DNA from: Clostridia bacterium
GTDB taxonomy: Bacteria > Bacillota > Clostridia > Oscillospirales > CAG-272
Length of the DNA stretch: 44,220 nucleotides
Reading direction: 5' to 3'
Assembly (NCBI GenBank): GCA_017504625.1
Contig: JAFVQU010000016.1
Span: 73,129-117,348, forward strand
Made by a program: the position numbers and the translations under genes. This document shows positions 1 through 9,356 of the stretch, piece by piece (position 1 is the stretch's first letter; every line of letters begins with the position of its first letter). The notes beneath the pieces are model-generated. The model was not told where the DNA came from. It ran no database searches and worked only from the letters and a program-made list of their open reading frames with translations.

Positions 1-1
1 C

Positions 2-709
2 TTCGGCAGTGAGCTTATGCCCGTGCGTGAGTATGAAAAATGGAGGCGCGCGTATCCCGACGCAACCTTCGTAAATCTCTACGGGCCGACAGAGGCTACG
101 GGTATGTCGTGCTATTGGATAGCGGGGAGAGAGCTTGACGAGGGCGAGGGGATACCTATCGGCAAGCCCTTCCGCAACACCGAGATATTGCTTATTTCGG
201 GCAGGCGGCGCGCGGCCGACGGCGAATGCGGAGAAATATATATCCGCGGCAGGTCGGTCACTCTCGGTTATTTTGGCGAGAGAGAAATGACTGCGGGCGC
301 GTTCGTGCAAAATCCGCTTTCGGATAGCTATAACGATATAGTCTACCGAACGGGCGACGTTGGAAGATATAATAAGCGCGGCGAGCTTGTTTTCGTGTCA
401 AGATGCGACAGGCAGATAAAGCGCAGGGGCAAAAAGGTCTCTCTTGACGAAATAGAAGCGGCGGCGGAGCGGTGCGAGGGAGTTGAGCGCGCGGCGGCGG
501 TCTTTGACGAACAAAGGCAGAAGATAGTGCTTTACTATACCGCGCGGGAGACGGGTGAGGGCTTGGCGGCGCGCCTGAGCGTGCGGCTTTTGCGCCACGC
601 TCTGCCCGATGAATATATACGGCTTGAGGTAATGCCGAGAACGGCAAACGGCAAAAAGGATCGCGTGGCACTTGACCGTATCTCGCGGGGGGAGAGAATA
701 TATGAATGA
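2..709 (+). CDS. DltA-like adenylating ligase, C-terminal part (5' end outside window)
   Basis: The reading frame is already open at the window edge, so the N-terminal half is missing. What remains is the end of an AMP-forming acyl/amino-acid adenylating enzyme. Visible core motifs are NLYGPTEAT (A5), YRTGDVGRY (A7), the hinge region around SRCDRQIKRRGKKVSLDEIE (A8), and PRTANGKKDR near the C terminus, which carries the A10 lysine. Enzymes of this type activate an amino acid, D-alanine in the Dlt family, and load it onto the carrier protein encoded next. The stop overlaps the start of the carrier gene by 8 bases, and an MBOAT and an SGNH gene follow, so the context is DltA-like. The substrate-binding half is not in the window, so D-alanine specificity is inferred from neighbours only. 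Confidence 0.82.
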   Translation, partial: FGSELMPVREYEKWRRAYPDATFVNLYGPTEATGMSCYWIAGRELDEGEGIPIGKPFRNTEILLISGRRRAADGECGEIYIRGRSVTLGYFGEREMTAGAFVQNPLSDSYNDIVYRTGDVGRYNKRGELVFVSRCDRQIKRRGKKVSLDEIEAAAERCEGVERAAAVFDEQRQKIVLYYTARETGEGLAARLSVRLLRHALPDEYIRLEVMPRTANGKKDRVALDRISRGERIYE

Positions 710-929
710 GCTTGTCAAAATACTCTCGTCAATGCATCCCGAGATAGATTTTTCGGTGCATCACGACTTGCTCGACGAGGGAATACTTGATTCGATAGAT
801 ATAGTCACGCTTGTCGGCGAGATAGACGAGGTCTACGGTATACAGGTGCCGCTTGAGGAGATAACTCCCGAAAATTTTTCGTCGGTTGAGGCAATTTATC
901 AGATGATAGAAAGACTTCGGGGGCAGTAG
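702..929 (+). CDS. DltC-like acyl/D-alanyl carrier protein
   Basis: This is a 75-residue acidic carrier protein. The motif GILDSIDIV contains the serine that receives 4'-phosphopantetheine (DSxxxV pattern). In the Dlt pathway the ligase loads D-alanine onto this arm as a thioester for transfer across the membrane by the MBOAT protein. The ATG at 702 is chosen over an in-frame upstream start at 672 because it follows a G-rich ribosome site and gives the usual length for DltC (about 78 residues). It overlaps the ligase stop by 8 bases, and its own stop overlaps the next start by one base, so the three genes are translationally coupled. Confidence 0.85.
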   Translation: MNELVKILSSMHPEIDFSVHHDLLDEGILDSIDIVTLVGEIDEVYGIQVPLEEITPENFSSVEAIYQMIERLRGQ

Positions 930-2512
930 TGTCGACACTTGAGTTTGTCGGCTTTACCGCCGCCGTACTGCTTTTATATTACCTTGTACCGCGACGCGCG
1001 CAGAGTGCCGTATTGCTTGCGGCAAATGTTTTTTACTGTCTGTCGGCAGGTCTTTTGTGTCTTTTGTCGGTTATCGGCGTGACGACGGCCGCCTTTTGCT
1101 CGTCGGTGAAAATTGAGCGCGCGGCGGCGAAAGAACACGCAACCCCACAAGAGCGCGCGGTCACAAAAGAGCACGCAACCCCACAAGAGCGCGCGGTCAC
1201 AAAAGAGCGCGCAACCCCACAAGAGCGCAAAAAAAGCCGCCGCACGCTTGTTTTCGGCTTGGTTTTCACTCTTTCCTCACTTGTCCTCGTCAAGCTTTTT
1301 TCGCTCCTTGAGAGCGCGTCGGTGCTTTTTCGCGAGAGCGAGGGCGGCACGCTCGGACTTGCCTTTTACTCGTTGTCGGCATCGGGGTATCTTATTGACC
1401 TTTATCGCGGAAAGATCAGGCGCGAGAAGAGCTTTTTGAAGCTTTTTATCTTCGTCGGTTTCTTCCCGTGCATCAGACTTGGGCCGATCTCAAGATATTC
1501 TCAGCTCTCGCCGCAGTTGAATAAACCGCACGCGCCCGTATGGGAAAATATCGTTTCGGGCGCGATAAGAATGCTTTGGGGATATTTTAAAAAGCTTGTC
1601 GTCGCCGATACCGCGCTCGTCGCGGTAAGAGCGATAGTGGCAGAGCCGCAAAAATACGGCGGCGGATATATTTTCTTCCTTATAATACTTTATTCCGTGG
1701 CGATCTACGCCGATTTCACGGGCGGCATTGATATTGCGCTCGGCGCCTCAAGGATGCTTGATATTTCGCTTGCCGAAAACTTTGACCGCCCGTTTTCCTC
1801 GGAGTCGGTGCGCGAATATTGGAAGCGTTGGCATATCACGCTCGGCGCGTACTTTACCGACTATGTTTTCTACCCCTTGTCAATTTCAAGGCCGATGCGC
1901 GCGATATCAAAGCGACTTCGGAAAAGCAAATACAAAAAAATCGGCAAAAAGATGCCCGTCTATATCGCGCTTGTCTTTACTTGGTTCCTTACGGGCGCGT
2001 GGCACGGATTAAGCCCTAATTTTATCCTTTGGGGACTTTCAAATGCCGCCGTAATAATTGCCGCGCAGGAGCTTTCGCCATTGTCGGCGCGGTTTCATCA
2101 AAAGCATCCAACCGTAAATAATAATGCGGTATGGCGGCTCTTTTGTGTCGTGAGAACATTTTTGATAATCGGTGCGATAAGGATTTTTGACCTGTGGGGA
2201 AACGCTTTGACTACACCTCGCGCTATCGCGAGTATATTTTTTGACGCGCGCGGCTGGAAAGACCTTTTTGGCGGTGGATTTTTGTCACTCGGGCTTTCTC
2301 TGCCCGAATGGATAGCGCTTGCGGTCGGAGTCGCGCTTATCTTTGCCGTGAGCAAGCTCGATTTTAAAAAAGACGGCAAAATGCGAAATATCGTTACGCG
2401 AAGGCCTCTCCTTACGATGCTTGTGATAGTGGCTCTCGTTTCTGCAACGGCGATCTTCGGCTCTTACGGCGTGGGATTTGACGAGTCGAGCTTTATTTAT
2501 TCGCAATTTTAG
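929..2512 (+). CDS. DltB-like MBOAT membrane O-acyltransferase
   Basis: This is a 527-residue multi-pass membrane protein of the MBOAT family. The family signature is clear in YWKRWHITLGAYFTDYVFYP, where His302 is the conserved active-site histidine, and in FTWFLTGAWHG further on. DltB-type MBOATs take the acyl group from the carrier protein on the inside and pass it to a partner outside the membrane. It starts with GTG, overlapping the carrier stop by one base. It is longer than typical DltB (about 400 residues), partly because of an in-frame 12-residue tandem repeat (about residues 68-100) in the hydrophilic loop after the second membrane segment. The MBOAT family call is firm; D-alanine or teichoic acid as substrate is inferred from the operon. 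Confidence 0.85.
   Translation: MSTLEFVGFTAAVLLLYYLVPRRAQSAVLLAANVFYCLSAGLLCLLSVIGVTTAAFCSSVKIERAAAKEHATPQERAVTKEHATPQERAVTKERATPQERKKSRRTLVFGLVFTLSSLVLVKLFSLLESASVLFRESEGGTLGLAFYSLSASGYLIDLYRGKIRREKSFLKLFIFVGFFPCIRLGPISRYSQLSPQLNKPHAPVWENIVSGAIRMLWGYFKKLVVADTALVAVRAIVAEPQKYGGGYIFFLIILYSVAIYADFTGGIDIALGASRMLDISLAENFDRPFSSESVREYWKRWHITLGAYFTDYVFYPLSISRPMRAISKRLRKSKYKKIGKKMPVYIALVFTWFLTGAWHGLSPNFILWGLSNAAVIIAAQELSPLSARFHQKHPTVNNNAVWRLFCVVRTFLIIGAIRIFDLWGNALTTPRAIASIFFDARGWKDLFGGGFLSLGLSLPEWIALAVGVALIFAVSKLDFKKDGKMRNIVTRRPLLTMLVIVALVSATAIFGSYGVGFDESSFIYSQF
1129..1228 (+). repeat. In-frame 36-bp tandem repeat inside the MBOAT gene
   Basis: Two complete 36-bp units (1129-1164 and 1165-1200) and a 28-bp partial third unit (1201-1228) are nearly identical. 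They encode a 12-residue unit of the form KE(H/R)ATPQERAVT, which is highly charged. Because the unit is a multiple of three, gain or loss of copies keeps the frame. It lies in a loop between membrane segments. DNA identity between copies is almost complete, which suggests recent duplication by slippage or unequal recombination. Confidence 0.9.
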
Positions 2513-2520
2513 GGGGCAAA

Positions 2521-3558
2521 ATGAGAAAAAAGAGGATTTTCAGTATAGTGTTTGCACTCGCGCTCCTTGGCGCAATTCTTGCTTTTTTTTCGCGTCTGCT
2601 CATGCCTAAGCACGTGAGCATGGTGCGCGAGGGCGCGCTTGTCGGAGAATATTATATTGAAGCAGACGAGGGCAGGGAGCATCAGATATTATTTCTTGGT
2701 GATTGCGAGGCATACGGATGCTTTATTCCCGCGATAATATGGGAGGCAAGTGGCTTGACCTCTTACGTCCGCGGAAGCCCCGCGGCTCGCGTTTGGCAAT
2801 CGTACTATCTTTTGCTCGATACGCTTGAATATGAAAAGCCCGACGTGGTCGTGTTAAGCGTTTTTGCGCTTTGCCACGGCGACGCGCAAAGCGAGGCGTA
2901 TAACCGCTTGGCGCTTGACGGCATGCGACTTTCAAAAAATAAGATCAATGCCGTAAAAGCCTCAATGAGTGAGGACGAGATCCTTATTTCATATATTTTT
3001 CCGCTGCTTCGCTATCATTCACGCTGGTCGGAACTGAGGCGCGAGGATATTGATTATCTTTTCGCACGCGAAGCTGTGTCGCATAACGGCTATCTTTTTG
3101 AGAGCGGCTCGCGCGCTCCCGACACCGAGCAATCTCCCGAGGAGCTTTTTGATTATAGTCTGCCCGATCGCGCCATCGAATACCTTGATAAGATACGCCT
3201 GTGCTGTGAGGAAAGGGGAATAGCCCTCGTCCTCGTCAAGTCGCCAACGCAGAGCGGGCATTATTGGTGGTATGACGAGTGGGACGCGCGGGTGCGCGAG
3301 TATGCCGAGCGTTATCGGCTTGATTATTATAATTTAATAGGAAGCGAAGAAATCGGCATTGACGGCGGCGACTATGCTGACGGCGTGCATCTCAATTTCT
3401 TGGGCGCGGAGAAAACGAGCCGATACTTCGGAAAGGTTTTAAAGGAAAAATATTTCCCGTCCGCCGCGCCGCACGGCGAGGAAACCAAGAGGGTATGGAA
3501 GGACAAGCTTGATAAATACTATATTGAAAGAAATAAATTTTCGGAGGGTGAAAAATGA
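2521..3558 (+). CDS. DltD-like SGNH/GDSL-family protein with Cys at the nucleophile position
   Basis: This is a 345-residue protein with one N-terminal membrane segment (about residues 6-27) and the rest presumably outside the membrane. The SGNH block I reads ILFLGDCEAYG, with Cys62 where GDSL enzymes have the nucleophilic serine. Block V is ADGVHLNFLGA, with Asp287 and His290. In Dlt operons the DltD protein works with the MBOAT protein in the final transfer of D-alanine. Here it directly follows the MBOAT gene and overlaps the next gene by 4 bases. From memory, other clostridial SGNH proteins also have GDC in block I, so the change may be a family trait and not a lesion. The SGNH fold call is good; the exact reaction is not known. 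Confidence 0.72.
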   Translation: MRKKRIFSIVFALALLGAILAFFSRLLMPKHVSMVREGALVGEYYIEADEGREHQILFLGDCEAYGCFIPAIIWEASGLTSYVRGSPAARVWQSYYLLLDTLEYEKPDVVVLSVFALCHGDAQSEAYNRLALDGMRLSKNKINAVKASMSEDEILISYIFPLLRYHSRWSELRREDIDYLFAREAVSHNGYLFESGSRAPDTEQSPEELFDYSLPDRAIEYLDKIRLCCEERGIALVLVKSPTQSGHYWWYDEWDARVREYAERYRLDYYNLIGSEEIGIDGGDYADGVHLNFLGAEKTSRYFGKVLKEKYFPSAAPHGEETKRVWKDKLDKYYIERNKFSEGEK

Positions 3559-4028
3559 AAAGGATTTTTTGTTTGATGATGATTACGGTATGCGCGCTCG
3601 CTTTGGGCTCATGCGTGATGAGAGAAGTGAGCGACGATTATTATTTTCACGCAAACGGAGTTGATATCGTGCCGGGTATTCGCGCCGAGGACGTGCTTGG
3701 ATATCTCGGCGAGCATAGGTCAATGCAATCCTCCCCATCGTGCGCTTTTGAGGGAGAGGAGAGAATATATCATTATTCAGACTTTGACGTGTATACCGAG
3801 TGGGAAAACGGTAAGGAGATAATCGAGCGGGTGATCATCACGGGTGACGGCGTCGCTACCAATCGCGGTATACGCATCGGCGACAGTCTTCACGACGTGG
3901 TTAAGCTATACGGCAGAGATTACGACAAAAAAGGCGAAAATATCGAGTACGAAGGGGAGCGTTGCAGACTGCAATTTTTCTTTTCGGAGGGCAAGGTGAC
4001 CTCTATCAGATATTTAGCAGACGAGTGA
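3555..4028 (+). CDS. Small lipoprotein of the Dlt-like operon, function unknown
   Basis: This is a 157-residue protein with a lipoprotein signal peptide: a short basic N terminus, a hydrophobic stretch and the lipobox LALGSC (Cys20). The mature part is hydrophilic and contains GIRIGDSLHDVVKLYG, a pattern typical of small secreted domains in which GxxxGDS precedes an amphipathic helix. It overlaps the SGNH gene by 4 bases (ATGA), so it belongs to the same operon. I do not recognise a named family. Its position suggests an accessory factor on the outer face of the membrane for the acyl-transfer machinery. Confidence 0.65.
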   Translation: MKRIFCLMMITVCALALGSCVMREVSDDYYFHANGVDIVPGIRAEDVLGYLGEHRSMQSSPSCAFEGEERIYHYSDFDVYTEWENGKEIIERVIITGDGVATNRGIRIGDSLHDVVKLYGRDYDKKGENIEYEGERCRLQFFFSEGKVTSIRYLADE

Positions 4029-4079
4029 GCATATTTGCAAGTGTTTACAATTTGTTAACAAAATTATTGCCATTGGGGG

Positions 4080-4108
4080 TTGACAAAAGGGCAAAAAAGC
4101 GGTATATT
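4080..4108 (+). promoter_or_regulatory. Sigma-A type promoter of the hrcA heat-shock operon
   Basis: TTGACA (4080-4085) and TATATT (4103-4108) are separated by 17 bases. The CIRCE operator begins 12 bases after the -10 box, over the expected transcription start. No Dlt operon terminator is obvious in 4029-4079; that stretch holds only the short palindrome TTTGTTAACAAA at 4051-4062. Confidence 0.85.
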
Positions 4109-4119
4109 ATTAGCGTGGG

Positions 4120-4146
4120 TTAGCACTTAAGACAAAAGAGTGCTAA
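4120..4146 (+). promoter_or_regulatory. CIRCE operator (HrcA binding site)
   Basis: The inverted repeat TTAGCACTT, then 9 bases, then GAGTGCTAA matches the CIRCE consensus TTAGCACTC-N9-GAGTGCTAA with one mismatch in the left arm. HrcA binds this site and represses the operon at normal temperature; in this family GroEL helps HrcA to fold. Its place just after the promoter and before hrcA implies autoregulation. Confidence 0.95.
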
Positions 4147-4159
4147 AAATCACGAAAAA

Positions 4160-4188
4160 TCGAGTCGAAAAATTGAAATTTTACTCGA
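4160..4188 (+). promoter_or_regulatory. Leader hairpin before hrcA
   Basis: TCGAGT (4160-4165) pairs with ACTCGA (4183-4188), and AAAATT (4169-4174) pairs with AATTTT (4177-4182), leaving a 3-base bulge and a 2-base loop. The hairpin lies between CIRCE and the presumed ribosome site of hrcA at 4194-4203. It could stabilise the mRNA or modulate initiation. Function is inference. Confidence 0.5.
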
Positions 4189-4213
4189 AATGCGAGGAAA
4201 GGACGAAAAAACG

Positions 4214-5308
4214 GTGTCACAGAACGGCAAAAGCGAGCTTAGCGAAAGAAAAAAGCGAATACTCAAGGCGATAGTCGACGCGCACATCGTTGACGGAGAG
4301 CCTGTCGGATCAAAGTATCTTATGCAAGACGAGCACTTGAACGTATCGTCTGCTACCATCCGAAACGAGATGGCAGAGCTTGAAGCGATGGGTTACCTCG
4401 AGCAGCCCCACACGTCCTCGGGAAGAGTACCGAGTGAGCTTGGATACAGATTTTACGTAGACTCACTTATCGAGAGCTACGCGATGACTACAAGCGAGAT
4501 CACCGAGATAAATAAGCTCCTCAAATCGAAAATGAACGAGCTTGACCAGATTCTTATGGCGGCGTCAAAGGTTGCGGGTAATCTCACCAATTACACCAGC
4601 TTTATGATAAAGCCCCGCGCAAGCTCTGTCAGCATCAAGCGCTTTGACGTTATCTACGTTGACAGACACAGTCTGCTTCTCGTTATGATCAGTAGCAACG
4701 GAAACGTTATTACCAAGCGGCTTTCGATAGAGATGAGAATAAGTCAGCTTACGGCGACAGATCTTTCGATGGCATTAAACGATCACATCGCGGGACTTAC
4801 GGCAAACGAGATAACGCTTCCTATTATTATGAAGCTTGAAAGCGCGATGGGAGATAAGGCGGCTATCGCAACTCCTATCATCAAGATAATATACGAGAGC
4901 ATGAACGAGCTTGACGGCGGCGACCTCAAGGTCAGCGGCATGGATAGGCTTCTTCAATACCCCGAGTACAGCAACAAGGAAGAGCTTCGCGAGCTTCTCG
5001 GCGCGTTTGAGAAGAAGGAGGACATACTTGAGCTTGTGTCCGACACAGACTCCGAGGGCGTAAACGTCGTTATCGGATCTGAAAGCTCGGTTAAGGTAAT
5101 GAACAACTCGGCGCTCGTGTTCAAGCCCGTCATCCGCGATGGAAAAACGCTTGGCGCGATAGGAATTATCGGTCCGCGCAGAATGGACTACGCAAAGGTC
5201 GTTGCAATGATCGAGGGGCTTGCGGATAACATCGAGAGTATTTTGAATGAAACTAATCTTTTAAACGGAAAGGATTTAGACGGAGGCGAGGATAATGGCG
5301 CAGGATGA
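4214..5308 (+). CDS. hrcA: Heat-inducible transcription repressor HrcA
   Basis: HrcA represses the dnaK and groE operons by binding CIRCE. The N-terminal winged-helix is recognisable in LSERKKRILKAIVDAHIV, GEPVGSKYL and SSATIRNEMAELE, followed by GYLEQPHTSSGRVPSELGYRFYVD. The C-terminal part contains the effector and dimer domain ending in IGIIGPRRMDYAKV. I place the start at GTG 4214, because GAGGAAAGGA (4194-4203) is a good ribosome site for it, while the upstream in-frame ATG at 4190 has none; the ATG cannot be excluded. Length is about 364 residues, slightly longer than many HrcA proteins. The stop overlaps grpE by 14 bases. Confidence 0.95.
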   Translation: MSQNGKSELSERKKRILKAIVDAHIVDGEPVGSKYLMQDEHLNVSSATIRNEMAELEAMGYLEQPHTSSGRVPSELGYRFYVDSLIESYAMTTSEITEINKLLKSKMNELDQILMAASKVAGNLTNYTSFMIKPRASSVSIKRFDVIYVDRHSLLLVMISSNGNVITKRLSIEMRISQLTATDLSMALNDHIAGLTANEITLPIIMKLESAMGDKAAIATPIIKIIYESMNELDGGDLKVSGMDRLLQYPEYSNKEELRELLGAFEKKEDILELVSDTDSEGVNVVIGSESSVKVMNNSALVFKPVIRDGKTLGAIGIIGPRRMDYAKVVAMIEGLADNIESILNETNLLNGKDLDGGEDNGAG

Positions 5309-5882
5309 AAAAAAGGTAACGTCTGACGAGGAAATCGATGCGGAGGCGGTGGCAGAGGAAGTGACCGAGGCTGTCGCTGAGGAAAAGGAAACCAAATCAG
5401 ACAAAAAGAAAAATAAAAAGCTTGAGGAAAAGATAGGCAATCTTGAGGTGGCGCTTGAGCAGAAGAGCGGCGAGATAGCAGAGCTTAACGATAAGTATCT
5501 CAGAATGGCGGCGGAATACGACAATTTCCGTAAAAGAAGCGCCAAGGAAAAAGAGGGAATATACGCAGACGCGTATGCAGATGCGCTCTCGCAGATACTT
5601 CCCATAATCGACAATCTTGAGCGCGCGGTCGGCATTACCGATGCAGATGGCGTTGCAAAGGGACTTGAAATGACGCTCAAGGGCGCGGCAGATGCGATGA
5701 CAAGACTTGGCGTTGAGGCGTTCGGAGCAGAGGGTGACGTATTTGATCCCAATATGCACAGCGCGATGATGATGGTCGACGACGAAAACCACAAGGAAGG
5801 CGAGATCGTCACCGTGTTCCAAAAGGGTTACAAAAAAGGCGATAAGATAATTCGTTATGCAATGGTAACGGTAGCCAACTGA
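5295..5882 (+). CDS. grpE: Nucleotide exchange factor GrpE
   Basis: GrpE releases ADP from DnaK and so drives the chaperone cycle in the cytoplasm. The 195-residue protein has a charged, low-complexity N terminus, a long coiled coil (about residues 38-80, with LNDKYLRMAAEYDNFRKR), and the C-terminal beta domain with GVEAFGAEGDVFDPNMHSAM. The ribosome site GGAGGCGAGG sits inside the end of hrcA, and the two genes overlap by 14 bases, so translation is probably coupled. Order hrcA-grpE-dnaK-dnaJ is the standard one in Bacillota. Confidence 0.96.
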   Translation: MAQDEKKVTSDEEIDAEAVAEEVTEAVAEEKETKSDKKKNKKLEEKIGNLEVALEQKSGEIAELNDKYLRMAAEYDNFRKRSAKEKEGIYADAYADALSQILPIIDNLERAVGITDADGVAKGLEMTLKGAADAMTRLGVEAFGAEGDVFDPNMHSAMMMVDDENHKEGEIVTVFQKGYKKGDKIIRYAMVTVAN

Positions 5883-5937
5883 TAACCCCATCATTTCAAA
5901 ACCTAAACAGTAGTAAACAAAAACATTTCATATTGAA

Positions 5938-7848
<1,911 letters not shown>

Positions 7849-7861
7849 TTGATACAAATGA

Positions 7862-7892
7862 TGGGAAAGGTCATCAAAAATGGCCTTTCCCA
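7862..7892 (+). promoter_or_regulatory. Hairpin just after dnaK
   Basis: TGGGAAAGG-T-CAT pairs with ATG-G-CCTTTCCCA around the loop CAAAA, about 13 base pairs with one G-T pair. No run of T follows, so it is not a standard terminator. It may protect or process the dnaK end of the mRNA and lower dnaJ expression. The 262-base gap before dnaJ also holds the family 1 repeat listed next. Confidence 0.55.
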
Positions 7893-7984
7893 AATCAGCT
7901 TTGATATTTTTCCGAACTCATCGTTGTCCTTACAGTCAAGGCAGCTTGAGGTAAATATCATAGCTTAAAATACATCTATTTTTG

Positions 7985-8091
7985 AGGTTTTTGGAGAGGG
8001 TGCAGGGAGAAGCCTCGATGTTTTCGAAGAAAACTCGAAGAGTAGATTGCTTGCAATCTACGTAGTTTTCATGAAAAAGGTTCTCCCTGCA
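7985..8091 (+). repeat. Intergenic hairpin repeat (family 1, copy A)
   Basis: The lead AGGTTTTTGGAGAGGG (from 7985) precedes a nested structure. TGCAGGGAGAA (8001-8011) pairs perfectly with TTCTCCCTGCA (8081-8091). Inside, GAAAACT (8029-8035) pairs with AGTTTTC (8064-8070), and GTAGATTG (8042-8049) with CAATCTAC (8054-8061). The lead and the G-rich outer arm are shared with the other family 1 copies at 9268, 10338, 35594 and 38491. Confidence 0.65.
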
Positions 8092-8110
8092 TTTTCTACA
8101 AGGAGTATAT

Positions 8111-9238
8111 ATGGCAGATAAACGTGATTATTACGAGGTGCTGGGTCTAAGCAAGGGCGCGAGCGAGGCTGAGATAAAGAAGGCATACCGTTCTCTTGCA
8201 AAGAAGTACCACCCCGACATAAACCCAGGCAACAAGGAAGCCGAGGCAAAGTTCAAGGAGGTCAACGAGGCGTACGAGGTGCTTTCCGACTCCGACAAGA
8301 AGGCAAAGTACGATCAGTACGGCCACGCGGCGTTTGATACCGCATCAGGTGCGGGCGGCTTTGGCGGCTTTGGCGGATTTGGCGGCTTTGGTGACGTCGA
8401 TCTCGGTGACATTTTTGGCAGCTTCTTTGGCGGCGGCAGCTCGCGTCAGAGAAGAAACGGCCCCCAGCGCGGCGACGATATAGAGATAGGAGTAACTATC
8501 AATTTTGAGGAGGCGGTGTTCGGTTGTAAGAAGGACATCAGCTTCAACAGATACAAAAAGTGCTCAAAATGTAACGGAAGCGGCTCGGAAAACGGTCAGG
8601 TTGAAACCTGTCCCACCTGTCGCGGCACGGGACAGAGAAGGGTAATGCAGAACCTTGGCGGCATGCAGTTCCAGTCAACCACTACCTGTGAAAATTGTCG
8701 CGGTACGGGTAAATACATCAAAAATCCCTGCTCGAGCTGTCGCGGCTCGGGTATGGAGCGTCAGAACAAGAAGATGACGGTCAATATTCCCGCGGGTATC
8801 GATCACGGCAAGGGACTTGTTATCAGAGGCGAGGGACACGACGGCAAGAATGGCGGCGCATCGGGCGACGTTTACGTTATCGTAAGCGTCAGAAGGAGCA
8901 ACACCTTCGAGCGTGACGGCTATACGCTTTTCTGCGAGGTTCCGATCACTATTTCCGAGGCAACGCTCGGAGCGGAGATCGACGTGCCCACGCTTGAGGG
9001 GCGTGAGAAGTTCACTATCCCCGAGGGAACGCAGACGGGAACCACCTTTACGCTCAAGCAAAAGGGTGTGCCGATGGTGAATTCAAGCCGCCGCGGAGAT
9101 CTTATCTTCCGCGTGAATATTGAAACGCCAAAGGGACTTTCTGACAAGCAAAAGGAGCTTCTCCGCGCGTTTGCAGAGGCTTGCGGCGAGAGCAACTACC
9201 AAAAGAAGAAAAGCTTCTTCAAAAAAGACAAAAAATAA
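8111..9238 (+). CDS. dnaJ: Co-chaperone DnaJ (Hsp40)
   Basis: DnaJ delivers substrates to DnaK and stimulates its ATPase. The 375-residue protein has the J domain with the essential HPD in KYHPDINPG, a Gly/Phe-rich linker ([13 protein letters not shown]), four zinc-binding CxxCxGxG repeats ([32 protein letters not shown]), and the C-terminal substrate domains with [20 protein letters not shown]. It is therefore a full type I DnaJ. The ribosome site AAGGAG (8100-8105) precedes the ATG at good distance. Position after dnaK is standard. Confidence 0.97.
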   Translation: MADKRDYYEVLGLSKGASEAEIKKAYRSLAKKYHPDINPGNKEAEAKFKEVNEAYEVLSDSDKKAKYDQYGHAAFDTASGAGGFGGFGGFGGFGDVDLGDIFGSFFGGGSSRQRRNGPQRGDDIEIGVTINFEEAVFGCKKDISFNRYKKCSKCNGSGSENGQVETCPTCRGTGQRRVMQNLGGMQFQSTTTCENCRGTGKYIKNPCSSCRGSGMERQNKKMTVNIPAGIDHGKGLVIRGEGHDGKNGGASGDVYVIVSVRRSNTFERDGYTLFCEVPITISEATLGAEIDVPTLEGREKFTIPEGTQTGTTFTLKQKGVPMVNSSRRGDLIFRVNIETPKGLSDKQKELLRAFAEACGESNYQKKKSFFKKDKK

Positions 9239-9267
9239 AAATACATCAAACTAATTCCTTTTATTTA

Positions 9268-9346
9268 AGGTTTTTGAAAAGATAGGGGGAGCTTGAGGGG
9301 GGAGGAGAAACTTTTTCTTCAAAAAAAGTTTCTCCTCCCCCCTCAA
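9268..9346 (+). repeat. Intergenic hairpin repeat (family 1, copy B)
   Basis: AAGGTTTTTGAAAAGATAGG (from 9267) leads into a perfect 24-bp inverted repeat: 9293-9316 pairs with 9323-9346 around the 6-base loop CTTCAA. The stem is G-rich on the 5' side and C-rich on the 3' side, and no T run follows. The hairpin ends 10 bases before the annotated prmA start, so it could also block ribosome entry there. Confidence 0.8.
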
Positions 9347-9356
9347 ATAAAAACTT

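Noticed and set aside
1129-1228. A CRISPR-like array in the MBOAT gene
   Set aside because: The units are contiguous in-frame direct repeats without unique spacers, inside a coding region.
9293-9346. The 24-bp hairpin as an ordinary terminator of the heat-shock operon
   Set aside because: No T run follows the stem, and the same element occurs in both orientations elsewhere; a repeat element is the better description, although an effect on transcription is possible.
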